Both the position numbers and the translations under genes were made by a program. Below, one piece after another: positions 15,707 through 23,631 of a DNA stretch of 31,047 nt (the first letter of the stretch is position 1; each line of letters starts with the position of its first letter). The notes beneath the pieces are model-generated. The model searched no databases, had not been told where the DNA came from, and saw only the letters and a list, made by a program, of their open reading frames with translations. The DNA is from JBEIHI01 sp964655245 (lineage in GTDB: Bacteria; Bdellovibrionota; UBA2394), in the NCBI GenBank assembly GCA_964655245.1, contig CAZZLQ010000028.1, forward strand, positions 1-31,047, read 5' to 3'.

Positions 15707-16694
15707 TTTCTTTCCAGGGAATCATTTCCCCTTCATCGAGCATAGGATCATCTCTCAGCAGCTTGGCCCATGGAAGAGAGACTGTGGCTCGCTCCAGAAT
15801 GGTTTTGTCGTCCGAAAACTTGATCTCTCGCTCGATCACATAGTTGCCTGCAATCAGGGCGAGTCTTCCTTGCACCTGGCTCAAGGCAAAACGCCACTCG
15901 TATTTCTTGGGATTGGGCGTTTCGGCATCGGCAGCTTCTGTGGCCGCATCAAAGTGATAGTTGGCGTAGAGAAAGTAACCTCTCAACTCGGTCTCATCGG
16001 GAGTTGTTGCTGTAAGGTCACGAGTATTGTCTCTGAGAAATTCATCTTTGTTTTGAAGAATCTCTGTCGGCAGGCGGCTCAAATCAATCGACGAAATCTT
16101 TCCTTCAATGAAAACTCGGACTTTGACGTACGAGATGTTGGAGGGCTTTCGACCCAAAGGCTGAATCGCCGGAAACTCAATGGAGCAATCGGAGGAATTT
16201 TCCTCAAAGTTGGTTTTGCAAAAACGAGAGCGCAGAAAGAAAACCTGATTGAGCTCGTAATTTTGAAAAACATTGTAGGCTGAACCCATCAGCCGAAGTT
16301 GATTGCGCTGATCCTCACCCAAATTACTGCTGACTTTAAGTTCCTCGATGTTCTTCCGAAACTTGACGAGTTGAGCTCGACTCGGTCCTGCTTCTTGACC
16401 TTCCTTGGTGGTGGGATCAAAGAGTAGCTCGCTGTGAATCACAGAGAAGGCTTTTGAGAGCATGGCGGGATCGGTGAAGGTGATTTCATCGCTGGTTTTT
16501 CGCAGAATTTGAGCTCGTGTCGGGATGAGCGGGAGTCGTGACCAGCTTAGTTTGGCCTGTTCGTTCAAAGTTTTTGGCGCTTCTTCGCCGGCAACTGAGA
16601 GGCTGAGCGTAAGCTTGAGAGGCTCCGAATGGGCCGAAAAAACGACAGAAATCCCCAAAAACCCAATGCTTAAAAGAGCTGTTTTCATATGCAC
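15696..16694 (-). CDS. exported protein of unknown function, 332 residues
   Basis: I do not recognise this protein. It begins with a clear signal peptide (hydrophobic core about residues 5-20, likely cleaved near Ala-His-Ser). The mature part is mixed, with a helical central region (about 75-145) and a beta-rich C-terminal half. Two Cys lie 11 residues apart (about 179 and 190, Phe-Cys...Asp-Cys) and may form a disulfide. The GTG at 16694 is preferred over the ATG at 16688 because an AAAGGAG lies 8 nt before it. It is transcribed away from the 1296-residue exported protein, from which it is separated by 139 bp. The two may share control and an envelope role, which is inference. Confidence 0.82.
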   Translation of the reverse strand: MHMKTALLSIGFLGISVVFSAHSEPLKLTLSLSVAGEEAPKTLNEQAKLSWSRLPLIPTRAQILRKTSDEITFTDPAMLSKAFSVIHSELLFDPTTKEGQEAGPSRAQLVKFRKNIEELKVSSNLGEDQRNQLRLMGSAYNVFQNYELNQVFFLRSRFCKTNFEENSSDCSIEFPAIQPLGRKPSNISYVKVRVFIEGKISSIDLSRLPTEILQNKDEFLRDNTRDLTATTPDETELRGYFLYANYHFDAATEAADAETPNPKKYEWRFALSQVQGRLALIAGNYVIEREIKFSDDKTILERATVSLPWAKLLRDDPMLDEGEMIPWKEITN

Positions 16695-16742
16695 GATTGC
16701 GACTCCTTTACCGCAGACTTTGATGCTCCAGAAGAGGGGTTT

Positions 16743-16766
16743 CTAATAATTCAAAAAAAACTATTA
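16743..16766. repeat. AT-rich inverted repeat in a divergent promoter region
   Basis: CTAATA (16743-16748) and TATTAG (16761-16766) form 6-bp complementary arms around a 12-nt A-rich spacer that includes a run of eight A (16753-16760). The element lies between two divergent genes for exported proteins and covers the spacer of a candidate minus-strand promoter. An operator is therefore possible, although arms this short can arise by chance in AT-rich DNA. Confidence 0.35.
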
Positions 16767-16773
16767 GTTTCAA
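16746..16773 (-). promoter_or_regulatory. candidate promoter of the 332-residue exported protein gene
   Basis: On the minus strand TTGAAA (16773-16768, 5 of 6 to consensus) and AATTAT (16751-16746, 4 of 6) are 16 nt apart, with an A/T-rich spacer. The predicted start near 16739 gives a leader of about 45 nt that includes the AAAGGAG ribosome binding site. On the opposite strand a lone TACAAT at 16809-16814 could be the -10 of the 1296-residue gene, but no good -35 accompanies it. Confidence 0.35.
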
Positions 16774-16833
16774 TCTCTTAGGGGACCTTCGACACGCATT
16801 GCATGGCCTACAATTTGCACCCTGTAGAGCTTT

Positions 16834-19800
16834 GTGCCAAGAATGCGTTTCCACTGGTTTTGGGCCCTTTTCGTCGTCTTGGCGTCGTGGGAGACCTCGG
16901 CACAGTCACCTGTTGAAATCACCATCAAAAGAGAGCAGCTGAAGAAGCAACTTCTGCCCCCTTTTCTTCATGCGTTGACGCCTGAGATTGAAGATCAAAT
17001 CAAAGCTCAGATGTTGGAGCTTGATCAGGGCTTCACGCGAACTCAGTTTGTTGAGATTCCTCTCGCAAGCCTTCTGAAGGATCGAAAGGCTGAGTTCATG
17101 AAGATGGTTCGAGACGATGCTCAGTTGAAAGGGGATTGGACCCAGTTTCTGGAGAGTTTGAATGATCTGAGCGTTAGGATCAGTTTCAAACTCAAGGTAC
17201 TGCCTCACGCCGAGAGTATCACCTTGAAGTTTGAGCCCACTGACAATCAGCAGTCGTTGATTCAGTTTGAAGGAAAGCTTGTAGCTAAACCTGAGATTCA
17301 GATCCTCGAGGTTTCAGGTCTTGAAATTTTGGAGATTGATCCGGAGACCGGGCGCGGAACCACTTTCCCCATGCCCTCAGAAGATACTCAGCTCAAGGCT
17401 CCCGCCTCACTGAACTTTGATCGCCATGCTGATTTTGTTTTGGAAGGGACGTTGACAGAAAATTTAGCCACCAAAGATTCTAAAACAATTTTCAAGCTGG
17501 ATATTGGAAGCTGGAAGTCGACCTTCAAAGACGTCTTGATTTCTGAACGTGACTCCCAAGCTCTTGTGGATGAATTTCTTCAGGAGCGGCGCTTTTATGC
17601 TTTCGTGCGCACTCTGATGCAGACGAAGAATTTTGGTGGCCTCCTTGGCAACGATACTGAATCTAACTCGTCTTTGATTGAACGCGAAATCAAAGCACAG
17701 TTAGATGCTCGACGGGAAACCGTGATTGTTTGGATGGAGAGGAATGGTAATGGCGAGCTGATTCCACATCTTCATGCTGATATTCCAGAGGTTAGGAGTA
17801 GGATTGAGCTTGCGCGTTCTGAAAAGCGCTTGGTGCTGGAGGCTATCTCGGAGATTCCTCTCTCGCTTGAAAAGATCAATGTGAATGTTGATTTTGAGAA
17901 CAAAAAGGCCAGTGCTTATCTGGAGCCTCATCCGGAGTTTGAAGCAAGCTTTCAAATCAAAACGTTTGAACTGCCAAAAGATTGGATGGGTTCCATTGAT
18001 GATCCGGTTCTGAAGCAGATCATTCCTCAGCTCTACGGGAAGAATTTGCTCCAGGATAAAGATGTTCGCGCTCAGATCAAAGTGCAGACCAGAGAGTTTG
18101 AAAATGATGTTTGGTTGCCGAGCAAGGGGGGATATCTCGAAGTTCCTCTCGAATACAGCAACGGAACGCCTCGTATTGATTCATCTCGACTGAAGGTCGA
18201 TTTGCCCTTTCTCGATGATGTCAAGATTACGGATGTTGCGCTCAAATGGAACGGGAATTCAGAGATCCATCTGAGTCCTCAGTCTCCAAAGCCACTCGAC
18301 AAACAATTACTGCTGCAGCTGGATAAGATTGTTGAAGCACATCAGTTTGTTCTGGGAGATGAGTTTCTTGAGAGCTTTGAATCGACCATTCTGACGGAGA
18401 TCGAGCGTCAGGTCGAACAGATCCAAGGAGCCAAGCTGCCTGCCTTCACTGGGGATCTTGGTTACAGCTACAAGGTCTCCGGTTTTGATATTGGGTCTCA
18501 AGGTGACGTGGCGTGCAGGGTCAGGCCGTCTCGAGGTCCTCGACCACCTGTGGGTTACAGCTTTATTCCGCAAGGAGTTGGTTTCGAAATTCTCAAGGCA
18601 AACTCGCTCTTTGATTTGGAGTGTGAGGTACAGCTTCCAAAGAGTATTGATTTGAGTCTCACCAAAATAGCCTCGGCAGACGGCAGTGTTGCCAGCATTG
18701 ATTTTTCACTTGTGGCGGAGAAGCCTGAACTTCAGCGAGTCAAACTCCAAATGAAGCTTGTGCGTGATCCAGAGCTTGGATCTTTGGTGATGGTTCCGGA
18801 AACCTGGAATCTCGATGAGGTCTTAAAAAATTATCAAATTCCTGAATCGGGCAAGGGTGCTCCTGCGATTCGGGGGATTGCCCCGAGTGGTCTCAATGGG
18901 GTTTTGTCGACATCGGCTCGAGTGCCAGCCCTGATGTGGTCTTTCGTCATTAGCCCCAAGATCAATTTGGGTCCGGTCGGAAACTCCCTGGCGACCACAG
19001 GGACTTGGGCCCTGGCAGCCAAAGCATCCTCGATTGAGCGCGAAGAGGTTGAGAAAATGCTTCGCTCGGCAGTCAGCGACTCGATCAAAGATATCCAACG
19101 AGAACTTCCTGAGACGCTCTTTGCGGAGTTGAATGGAGATCTCGTGCGCCGACGAAAGCTGAAACAGCAGGGAGATCTCAGTGACGCTGCCTGGGAGGCG
19201 ATTCGAAGAAATCCCTTTGGGCATCAGCACATTGAGCTGATTGATCCGGCAACGCTTAAGCTGGGTCTGATGGGAGAGGCCGAATCACGAGTGCTTCAAC
19301 AGCTCGAAAAAGTTCAGGATCAGTTGCCCTGGAACAAGTCGGTGGGGACCTTTGTGATTGATGAGTCTGGCGAGACGGTACGGCAGTTGGCAGAGGGTGA
19401 AGTGAGACGCGAGGCTGTTCAAACGATTGAGGATACGGGAGGCATACGACCGATTGCTGAGATTGTTTCAAATCCAAGACTCGAAGCGCTTTCACAAAAA
19501 GTCCGGACGGAGGGTCTTGATTATGTTCGCCGGTCAGTATCAGATTCGGCAGCTCCGCTTGAAAATGCTGTTGTCGATTATCTTCGAGAGCGTCCTGAAG
19601 TGGTCAATGCCAATGGAGACGTTGCAGCTTCACCTCTTGAGACGTTGGAGTCAGTTCTTTCTCAGCGCATTCTGGATCTTGCAACAACACGAAGTAGTAT
19701 TGTGACCGACGCCATTACTCTGCCTGACTTTTGCGGTGTGAGTCTTATTCCCGATGTGCACAATCAAACCGATCAGGTTTTGACGATGATTGTGGATATG

Positions 19801-20724
19801 GAAGGTCGAGAAAAAAGACCGGTCATGGGGGCCAAAAGATCCGAGCGTGCACCGAACTTTACTCAACTCTATGAGATGGCTGATGAAGAGGGAATGATTC
19901 CCGTGACCGTGAGTACGTACTTGCTTGAGCGTATTGCCAACAACCCCGACAACTTGGCCCGAGTCACAAAACTCATACGAGATGAAGCGGTTCGACAGCC
20001 AGGGATTAGGGAAGAGGATCATAAGTTGGTGTTGCGCGAGCCAAAAGTTCGAATGACCGAAACAGGCATTCCGGTTCTTCGAATTGGAGTGAAGATCGAA
20101 CAAGATCCCAGCGCCTTTCAAAACATCACGGGAGTGCTTGGGCTTCTGCCGGATGCTTTGCTCTCACTTATCACTGGTGAGGATGTGAAGACGTTTCAAA
20201 CAATAACGGGCTTGCCCGGCTGGCTGATTGATCGAGCTTCAAGTCCTGTGACGGATATCGATGGTTATATGGAGTTAGAAATCCCGATCAACTTATCAGT
20301 CGGAGACTTTGTTCAGGGCGGTGACTACAAACACGTGGGGCATTATCTGGTGGCTTGGACCGAACCAGACCAGCTGAAGATCAAGAAGAAGGAAGGCTGG
20401 TCGTCCGTCTTTGGAAGTATGGCCAAAGATCAAATCAAAGAAAACGCAGACTCGTTTTTTCGAAAGATTGATTTCAAGCAGCCATTGGCCGTTCCGGGCT
20501 ACGAGGACATGATGACATTTGAGTTAGGGAAGTCGATGTCGAGTCGATCCAAGCGAAGAACTGTCGAGGGTATCCCATCTATTCGTGAGCGCGATGCTGG
20601 CCCTGATGGGCTCTACCGTGGATCACTGGTGTTCAAGCTGCAGCCAGTGGTTAACCCTGCTTATCAATCCTGGCCGTCGATCACTGTCTACAATCCCAAA
20701 AGGAAAGTTGAAGTTCCACGCTAA
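16834..20724 (+). CDS. large exported protein of unknown function (1296 residues), possible repeated lipid-binding-like units
   Basis: The protein starts with a signal peptide (hydrophobic core about residues 8-20, likely cleaved after Thr-Ser-Ala, 22-24) and has no other membrane segment. It should therefore be periplasmic or on the outer membrane. The mature part alternates amphipathic helices with long beta stretches. Helix-plus-beta units are visible near 25-170, 235-350, 490-620 and 1025-1105. In the last, a Val-Thr-Val-Ser start, a helix and a Leu-Arg-Glu-Pro-Lys-Val strand resemble TULIP/BPI-like units; this is pattern inference only. A helical, charged segment lies at about 745-960. 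Only three Cys occur (561, 597, 967). The start may be GTG 16834 or ATG 16843, three codons later; the signal peptide is intact with either. It stands alone, divergent from a second exported protein. Confidence 0.88.
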   Translation: MPRMRFHWFWALFVVLASWETSAQSPVEITIKREQLKKQLLPPFLHALTPEIEDQIKAQMLELDQGFTRTQFVEIPLASLLKDRKAEFMKMVRDDAQLKGDWTQFLESLNDLSVRISFKLKVLPHAESITLKFEPTDNQQSLIQFEGKLVAKPEIQILEVSGLEILEIDPETGRGTTFPMPSEDTQLKAPASLNFDRHADFVLEGTLTENLATKDSKTIFKLDIGSWKSTFKDVLISERDSQALVDEFLQERRFYAFVRTLMQTKNFGGLLGNDTESNSSLIEREIKAQLDARRETVIVWMERNGNGELIPHLHADIPEVRSRIELARSEKRLVLEAISEIPLSLEKINVNVDFENKKASAYLEPHPEFEASFQIKTFELPKDWMGSIDDPVLKQIIPQLYGKNLLQDKDVRAQIKVQTREFENDVWLPSKGGYLEVPLEYSNGTPRIDSSRLKVDLPFLDDVKITDVALKWNGNSEIHLSPQSPKPLDKQLLLQLDKIVEAHQFVLGDEFLESFESTILTEIERQVEQIQGAKLPAFTGDLGYSYKVSGFDIGSQGDVACRVRPSRGPRPPVGYSFIPQGVGFEILKANSLFDLECEVQLPKSIDLSLTKIASADGSVASIDFSLVAEKPELQRVKLQMKLVRDPELGSLVMVPETWNLDEVLKNYQIPESGKGAPAIRGIAPSGLNGVLSTSARVPALMWSFVISPKINLGPVGNSLATTGTWALAAKASSIEREEVEKMLRSAVSDSIKDIQRELPETLFAELNGDLVRRRKLKQQGDLSDAAWEAIRRNPFGHQHIELIDPATLKLGLMGEAESRVLQQLEKVQDQLPWNKSVGTFVIDESGETVRQLAEGEVRREAVQTIEDTGGIRPIAEIVSNPRLEALSQKVRTEGLDYVRRSVSDSAAPLENAVVDYLRERPEVVNANGDVAASPLETLESVLSQRILDLATTRSSIVTDAITLPDFCGVSLIPDVHNQTDQVLTMIVDMEGREKRPVMGAKRSERAPNFTQLYEMADEEGMIPVTVSTYLLERIANNPDNLARVTKLIRDEAVRQPGIREEDHKLVLREPKVRMTETGIPVLRIGVKIEQDPSAFQNITGVLGLLPDALLSLITGEDVKTFQTITGLPGWLIDRASSPVTDIDGYMELEIPINLSVGDFVQGGDYKHVGHYLVAWTEPDQLKIKKKEGWSSVFGSMAKDQIKENADSFFRKIDFKQPLAVPGYEDMMTFELGKSMSSRSKRRTVEGIPSIRERDAGPDGLYRGSLVFKLQPVVNPAYQSWPSITVYNPKRKVEVPR

Positions 20725-20762
20725 ACCGAATAAGCCCTTTCTCGCGAGGAGTTCATAGTTCG

Positions 20763-21839
20763 GTGAGTTCAATCCAAGACTTTGATTATCAGGTTGATCC
20801 AGAGCGCATTGCTTTGGCACCCGCAGAGCCGCGCTCATCTGCCAAGATGTTGGTTGTTTCGCGGGAATCCGGAGATCTCGCTCACTCTGTTTTTTCTTCG
20901 CTGCCCTCGTTTTTGCGCGCAGGTGATTTGGTCATTTTCAACTCATCGGAAGTGTTGCGCGCGCGATTTTTAGCGACAAAATCGAATGGAAAACAGATTG
21001 AGGGAATCTTCATCTCTGCGAGTGGTGAAAATGTTTTAACATGGATCAAAGGAAGCGTGAAAGCGGGTGAGTCTCTTCACTTTGAAAATCTCCCGCCTAT
21101 CACAATCATCTCGCGTTCTGAGCGGGATGCGATTTTAGGAATTACGCCCGCGCGTTTTCTTGCTTGGCTGAAGGATTTTGGGCAAGTGCCCCTGCCTCCC
21201 TACATACGTAAAGAGCGGGAGCGAAAAAAGTTCAATGAACAAAATGTTCAGGATCAACAAGCTTACTCAACGGTCTTTTCTGAGGCAGGACGTTCCGGAT
21301 CGATTGCCGCTCCTACGGCCTCCCTTCACTTTGATGAAAGCCTTCTAGCTCAACTCAAAGCGACAGGGATTGAAATTGGATTTGTGAAACTTCATGTGGG
21401 CTTAGGGACGTTTGAGCCCGTTGATGTGGATCAGATTGAACAGCATCACATGCACCGGGAAATGGTGGAGGTTTCTCTGGATATTCAGAGGCGCGTCGAG
21501 GAGGTTCGTGCCAAAGGCGGACGTGTGATTGCCGTCGGAACAACTGTGATGCGGAGTCTTGAGTCCGCGATCTTGCATCCTTCGTGGGGCCAGACAGAAC
21601 TCGTTTATGAAACTGATCTGTTTATTCGCCCTCCTTATATATTCAGGGCCGTCGACGGCCTCATCACCAACTTTCATTGGCCCCGATCGACCCTCCTGGT
21701 TTTGGTGGCGACCTTCCTGGAGGCCCGCCAAGGGTCGTGCCCAGGCAAGCTTCATCACCGATGGCGTGAGGTCTATGCTGCTGCTTTTACTGAGGATTAT
21801 AAGCTTTTTTCATATGGGGATGGCATGCTCATCCTTTAA
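20763..21839 (+). CDS. queA: S-adenosylmethionine:tRNA ribosyltransferase-isomerase
   Basis: QueA transfers and isomerises the ribosyl part of S-adenosylmethionine onto preQ1-modified tRNA, giving epoxyqueuosine in tRNAs with GUN anticodons. The 358 residues match the family. Recognisable segments are the N-terminal Phe-Asp-Tyr-x-Val...Ile-Ala with Glu-Pro-Arg-Ser-Ser, the Gly-Asp-Leu-Val-Ile-Phe-Asn motif, and Gly-Ser-Ile-Ala-Ala-Pro-Thr-Ala-Ser-Leu-His-Phe. His-Val-Gly-Leu-Gly-Thr-Phe-Glu-Pro-Val, Ala-Val-Gly-Thr-Thr-Val-Met-Arg-Ser-Leu-Glu and a final Phe-Ser-Tyr-Gly-Asp follow. The start is GTG, with an AGGAG about 11 nt upstream. tgt follows 49 nt after its stop, the same pathway and order as in E. 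coli. Confidence 0.96.
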   Translation: MSSIQDFDYQVDPERIALAPAEPRSSAKMLVVSRESGDLAHSVFSSLPSFLRAGDLVIFNSSEVLRARFLATKSNGKQIEGIFISASGENVLTWIKGSVKAGESLHFENLPPITIISRSERDAILGITPARFLAWLKDFGQVPLPPYIRKERERKKFNEQNVQDQQAYSTVFSEAGRSGSIAAPTASLHFDESLLAQLKATGIEIGFVKLHVGLGTFEPVDVDQIEQHHMHREMVEVSLDIQRRVEEVRAKGGRVIAVGTTVMRSLESAILHPSWGQTELVYETDLFIRPPYIFRAVDGLITNFHWPRSTLLVLVATFLEARQGSCPGKLHHRWREVYAAAFTEDYKLFSYGDGMLIL

Positions 21840-21867
21840 GGGGTGCTGGGTTGAGCTCCCGTCCCAA

Positions 21868-21891
21868 AGGTGCTAACACCACCTCCTTGTG
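21868..21891 (+). promoter_or_regulatory. anti-Shine-Dalgarno-like sequence at the tgt start
   Basis: CACCTCCTT at 21880-21888 directly abuts the tgt GTG codon. It equals the 3' tail of bacterial 16S rRNA rather than its complement. AGGTG at 21868-21872 can pair with CACCT at 21880-21884 (or GGTG with CACC at 21877-21880), making a small hairpin. So no Shine-Dalgarno sequence is available where one is expected. Whether this has a regulatory role is unknown. Confidence 0.4.
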
Positions 21892-23091
21892 TTAAGTGAA
21901 ACTGCATCAGAACCGACGTTTTCTCCGACTTTTCATGTCGAGCACTCAGACAGCCGTACCCGTGCGCGTTTGGGTACGATTCAGTTGGCGCACGGTCCTC
22001 TTCAAACGCCCGTTTTTATGCCTGTCGGAACTCACGGAACGGTGCGGGGAATTTCGGCGCATTTGCTTCATGATTCGCAATCTCAAATCATGCTTTGCAA
22101 TACGTATCATTTGTTCGCGCGTCCCGGCATTGACCTCATCGAAAAGATGGGTGGGCTTCATCGATTCAATTCGTGGAATCGAAATATTTTGACGGATAGT
22201 GGGGGCTTTCAAGTTTTTAGTCTCGCAGCGAACCGAAAGATTTCAGATGAGGGTGTTGAGTTTCAAAATCCTCGAAACGGAGACCGTCTACATTTGAATC
22301 CTGAGAAGGTTGTTCGAATTCAAGAGCGCTGGGGTTCAGATGTGATGATGGTACTTGATGAGTGTCCTCCTGCAACGGCCACGGCCTTTGAGGTTGATCG
22401 AGCCGTGGATCGAACCACACAATGGGCTCGCCGGTCTCGAGAGAGTCGATCACGATTTGACCTGGCCATGTTTCCTATTGTTCAGGGCGGATCCTTTCCT
22501 GAGCTGCGGCAAAAAAGCTTGAAGGCTCTCATGGATTTGGAGAAAGGCTCAAATCCTTGGGAAGGTCTTGCGATTGGCGGGATGAGCGTGGGTGAGGAAA
22601 AGCAAAAGTTTGTAAAGACTCTGTATGATTTACGCTCAAGTCTTCCCACGGACCGACCTGTTTATTTGATGGGTGTTGGGACTCCTCGCGATTTGGTTTT
22701 TGCCGTGGCCTGTGGTGTGGATATGTTTGATTGCGTACTGCCTTCTCGAAATGGTCGTCACGGTATTGTGATGACACGTCACGGTCGATTGAACATCATG
22801 AATAATCAGTTTCATGATGATCCACTGCCTCCGGATCCAACCTGTTCATGTCCTACTTGCTCCAAGTATTCGCGATCGTTCATTCGACACCTGCTCTATA
22901 TCGAAGATGGGCTGGGTGGAATGTTGCTGACGCTTCATAATATTTATTACTTCTTGAACCTTATGTCGGAAGTCAGAGCTCATATTCAAAATGGGACGTT
23001 TTTGGAGTTTGCGACTGAGTTTCTCAATGACCCTCGCAATATCTTTTTGGGCTCTGAGAAGGGCTTCAACAATTATCCCCAATCGTTTTGA
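21889..23091 (+). CDS. tgt: queuine / preQ1 tRNA-guanine transglycosylase
   Basis: Tgt exchanges guanine 34 for preQ1 in tRNAs for Asp, Asn, His and Tyr. The 400 residues (family about 375) include about 15 extra at the N-terminus. Asp103 in Leu-Thr-Asp-Ser-Gly-Gly-Phe-Gln and the nucleophile Asp281 in Met-Phe-Asp-Cys-Val-Leu-Pro-(Ser)-Arg are in place. The zinc site is Cys319, Cys321, Cys324 and His350. Gly-Val-Gly-Thr-Pro-x-Asp-Leu (263-269) is also typical. An in-frame stop at 21874 makes the GTG at 21889 the only plausible start, yet it lacks a Shine-Dalgarno sequence. The stop is followed by a hairpin that may end the queA-tgt transcript. Confidence 0.96.
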   Translation: MLSETASEPTFSPTFHVEHSDSRTRARLGTIQLAHGPLQTPVFMPVGTHGTVRGISAHLLHDSQSQIMLCNTYHLFARPGIDLIEKMGGLHRFNSWNRNILTDSGGFQVFSLAANRKISDEGVEFQNPRNGDRLHLNPEKVVRIQERWGSDVMMVLDECPPATATAFEVDRAVDRTTQWARRSRESRSRFDLAMFPIVQGGSFPELRQKSLKALMDLEKGSNPWEGLAIGGMSVGEEKQKFVKTLYDLRSSLPTDRPVYLMGVGTPRDLVFAVACGVDMFDCVLPSRNGRHGIVMTRHGRLNIMNNQFHDDPLPPDPTCSCPTCSKYSRSFIRHLLYIEDGLGGMLLTLHNIYYFLNLMSEVRAHIQNGTFLEFATEFLNDPRNIFLGSEKGFNNYPQSF

Positions 23092-23123
23092 TGCGCTGCT
23101 CTATTAAGAGAGCGGAGCGTCAT
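23091..23123 (+). terminator. possible terminator or processing hairpin after tgt
   Basis: An imperfect stem of 12 pairs starts on the last base of the tgt stop codon. ATG (23091-23093), CGCT (23094-23097) and GCTCT (23098-23102) pair with AGAGC (23109-23113), AGCG (23116-23119) and CAT (23121-23123), with small bulges. A moderately T-rich stretch with interruptions follows (23128-23142). It is weaker than a textbook terminator and might only reduce read-through. Confidence 0.4.
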
Positions 23124-23135
23124 AGTCCTCATTTC

Positions 23136-23164
23136 TTGTTTTGGAAGCCTCTTTGAGTTGCAAT
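23136..23164 (+). promoter_or_regulatory. weak candidate promoter upstream of the HAMP-domain gene
   Basis: TTGTTT (23136-23141, 3 of 6) and TGCAAT (23159-23164, 4 of 6) are 17 nt apart and end 8 nt before the ATG at 23173. Its position just after the tgt hairpin makes a new transcription unit plausible, but the matches are weak and the predicted start would leave almost no leader. Confidence 0.2.
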
Positions 23165-23172
23165 AGAGGGAT

Positions 23173-23610
23173 ATGAAAGCGAGAAAAACGCTGATCGTCT
23201 TGGCGGACTTTCAGCGCTGGTTTTTGATTACATTTGTTTTGTATGTCATGGCGTTTGTCAGCGTTTTTGCTGTGGGTATCTACGCATACTTTCAGATCGT
23301 TGCCAAAAATATCCGGGATGTCGCGGGGCTACTGAGTCAGACTCAGATGGATCTTATAGAAAGGCATCTTCAACAGGGCCTCTATGCCCTGATTGCTCTT
23401 GTTCTCATGACGGCAGTGATTGCGGGCTTTTATGCTTTGATTTTTAGTCGTCGAATCGCGGGACCCATCTTTGCACTCTCTCGTCATTTGGATCGCTGTA
23501 TTGAAAATAAAAAGCTGGAACCTCTGACGTTGCGAGAAGGTGATTTGTTTAAGGATATTGCTGATCGATTCAACCGCTTATCTGAAGAGGTTGTTTCAGA
23601 GCGTCGCTAG
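23173..23610 (+). CDS. two-helix membrane protein ending in a lone HAMP domain
   Basis: The 145-residue protein has a short cytoplasmic N-terminus, a membrane helix at about 16-38, a periplasmic stretch of about 30 residues and a second membrane helix at about 69-91. A HAMP-type signal-converter domain fills the rest (about 91-142). The Arg-Arg-Ile-Ala-Gly-Pro-Ile-Phe-Ala-Leu opening with its Pro, a connector, and the Glu-Gly-Asp-Leu-Phe...Phe-Asn-Arg-Leu second helix follow the HAMP pattern. No kinase, cyclase or methyl-accepting domain follows, and the stop is clean. It may dimerise and signal to a separate partner, or act as a membrane adaptor. An AGAGGG lies just before the ATG. The Cys-rich gene follows 21 nt later, so they are probably co-transcribed. 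Confidence 0.85.
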   Translation: MKARKTLIVLADFQRWFLITFVLYVMAFVSVFAVGIYAYFQIVAKNIRDVAGLLSQTQMDLIERHLQQGLYALIALVLMTAVIAGFYALIFSRRIAGPIFALSRHLDRCIENKKLEPLTLREGDLFKDIADRFNRLSEEVVSERR

Positions 23611-23631
23611 AAGTCGTGGAGGGAGATTCGT

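Noticed and set aside
21840..21888. preQ1 riboswitch between queA and tgt
   Set aside because: The gap is only 49 nt and has neither the C-rich loop nor the A-rich tail expected of preQ1-I. Only a 4-5 bp hairpin is visible.
23173..23610. HAMP gene as a broken sensor kinase
   Set aside because: The frame ends cleanly, the next gene follows after 21 nt with its own strong ribosome binding site, and no kinase remnant occurs in any frame downstream.
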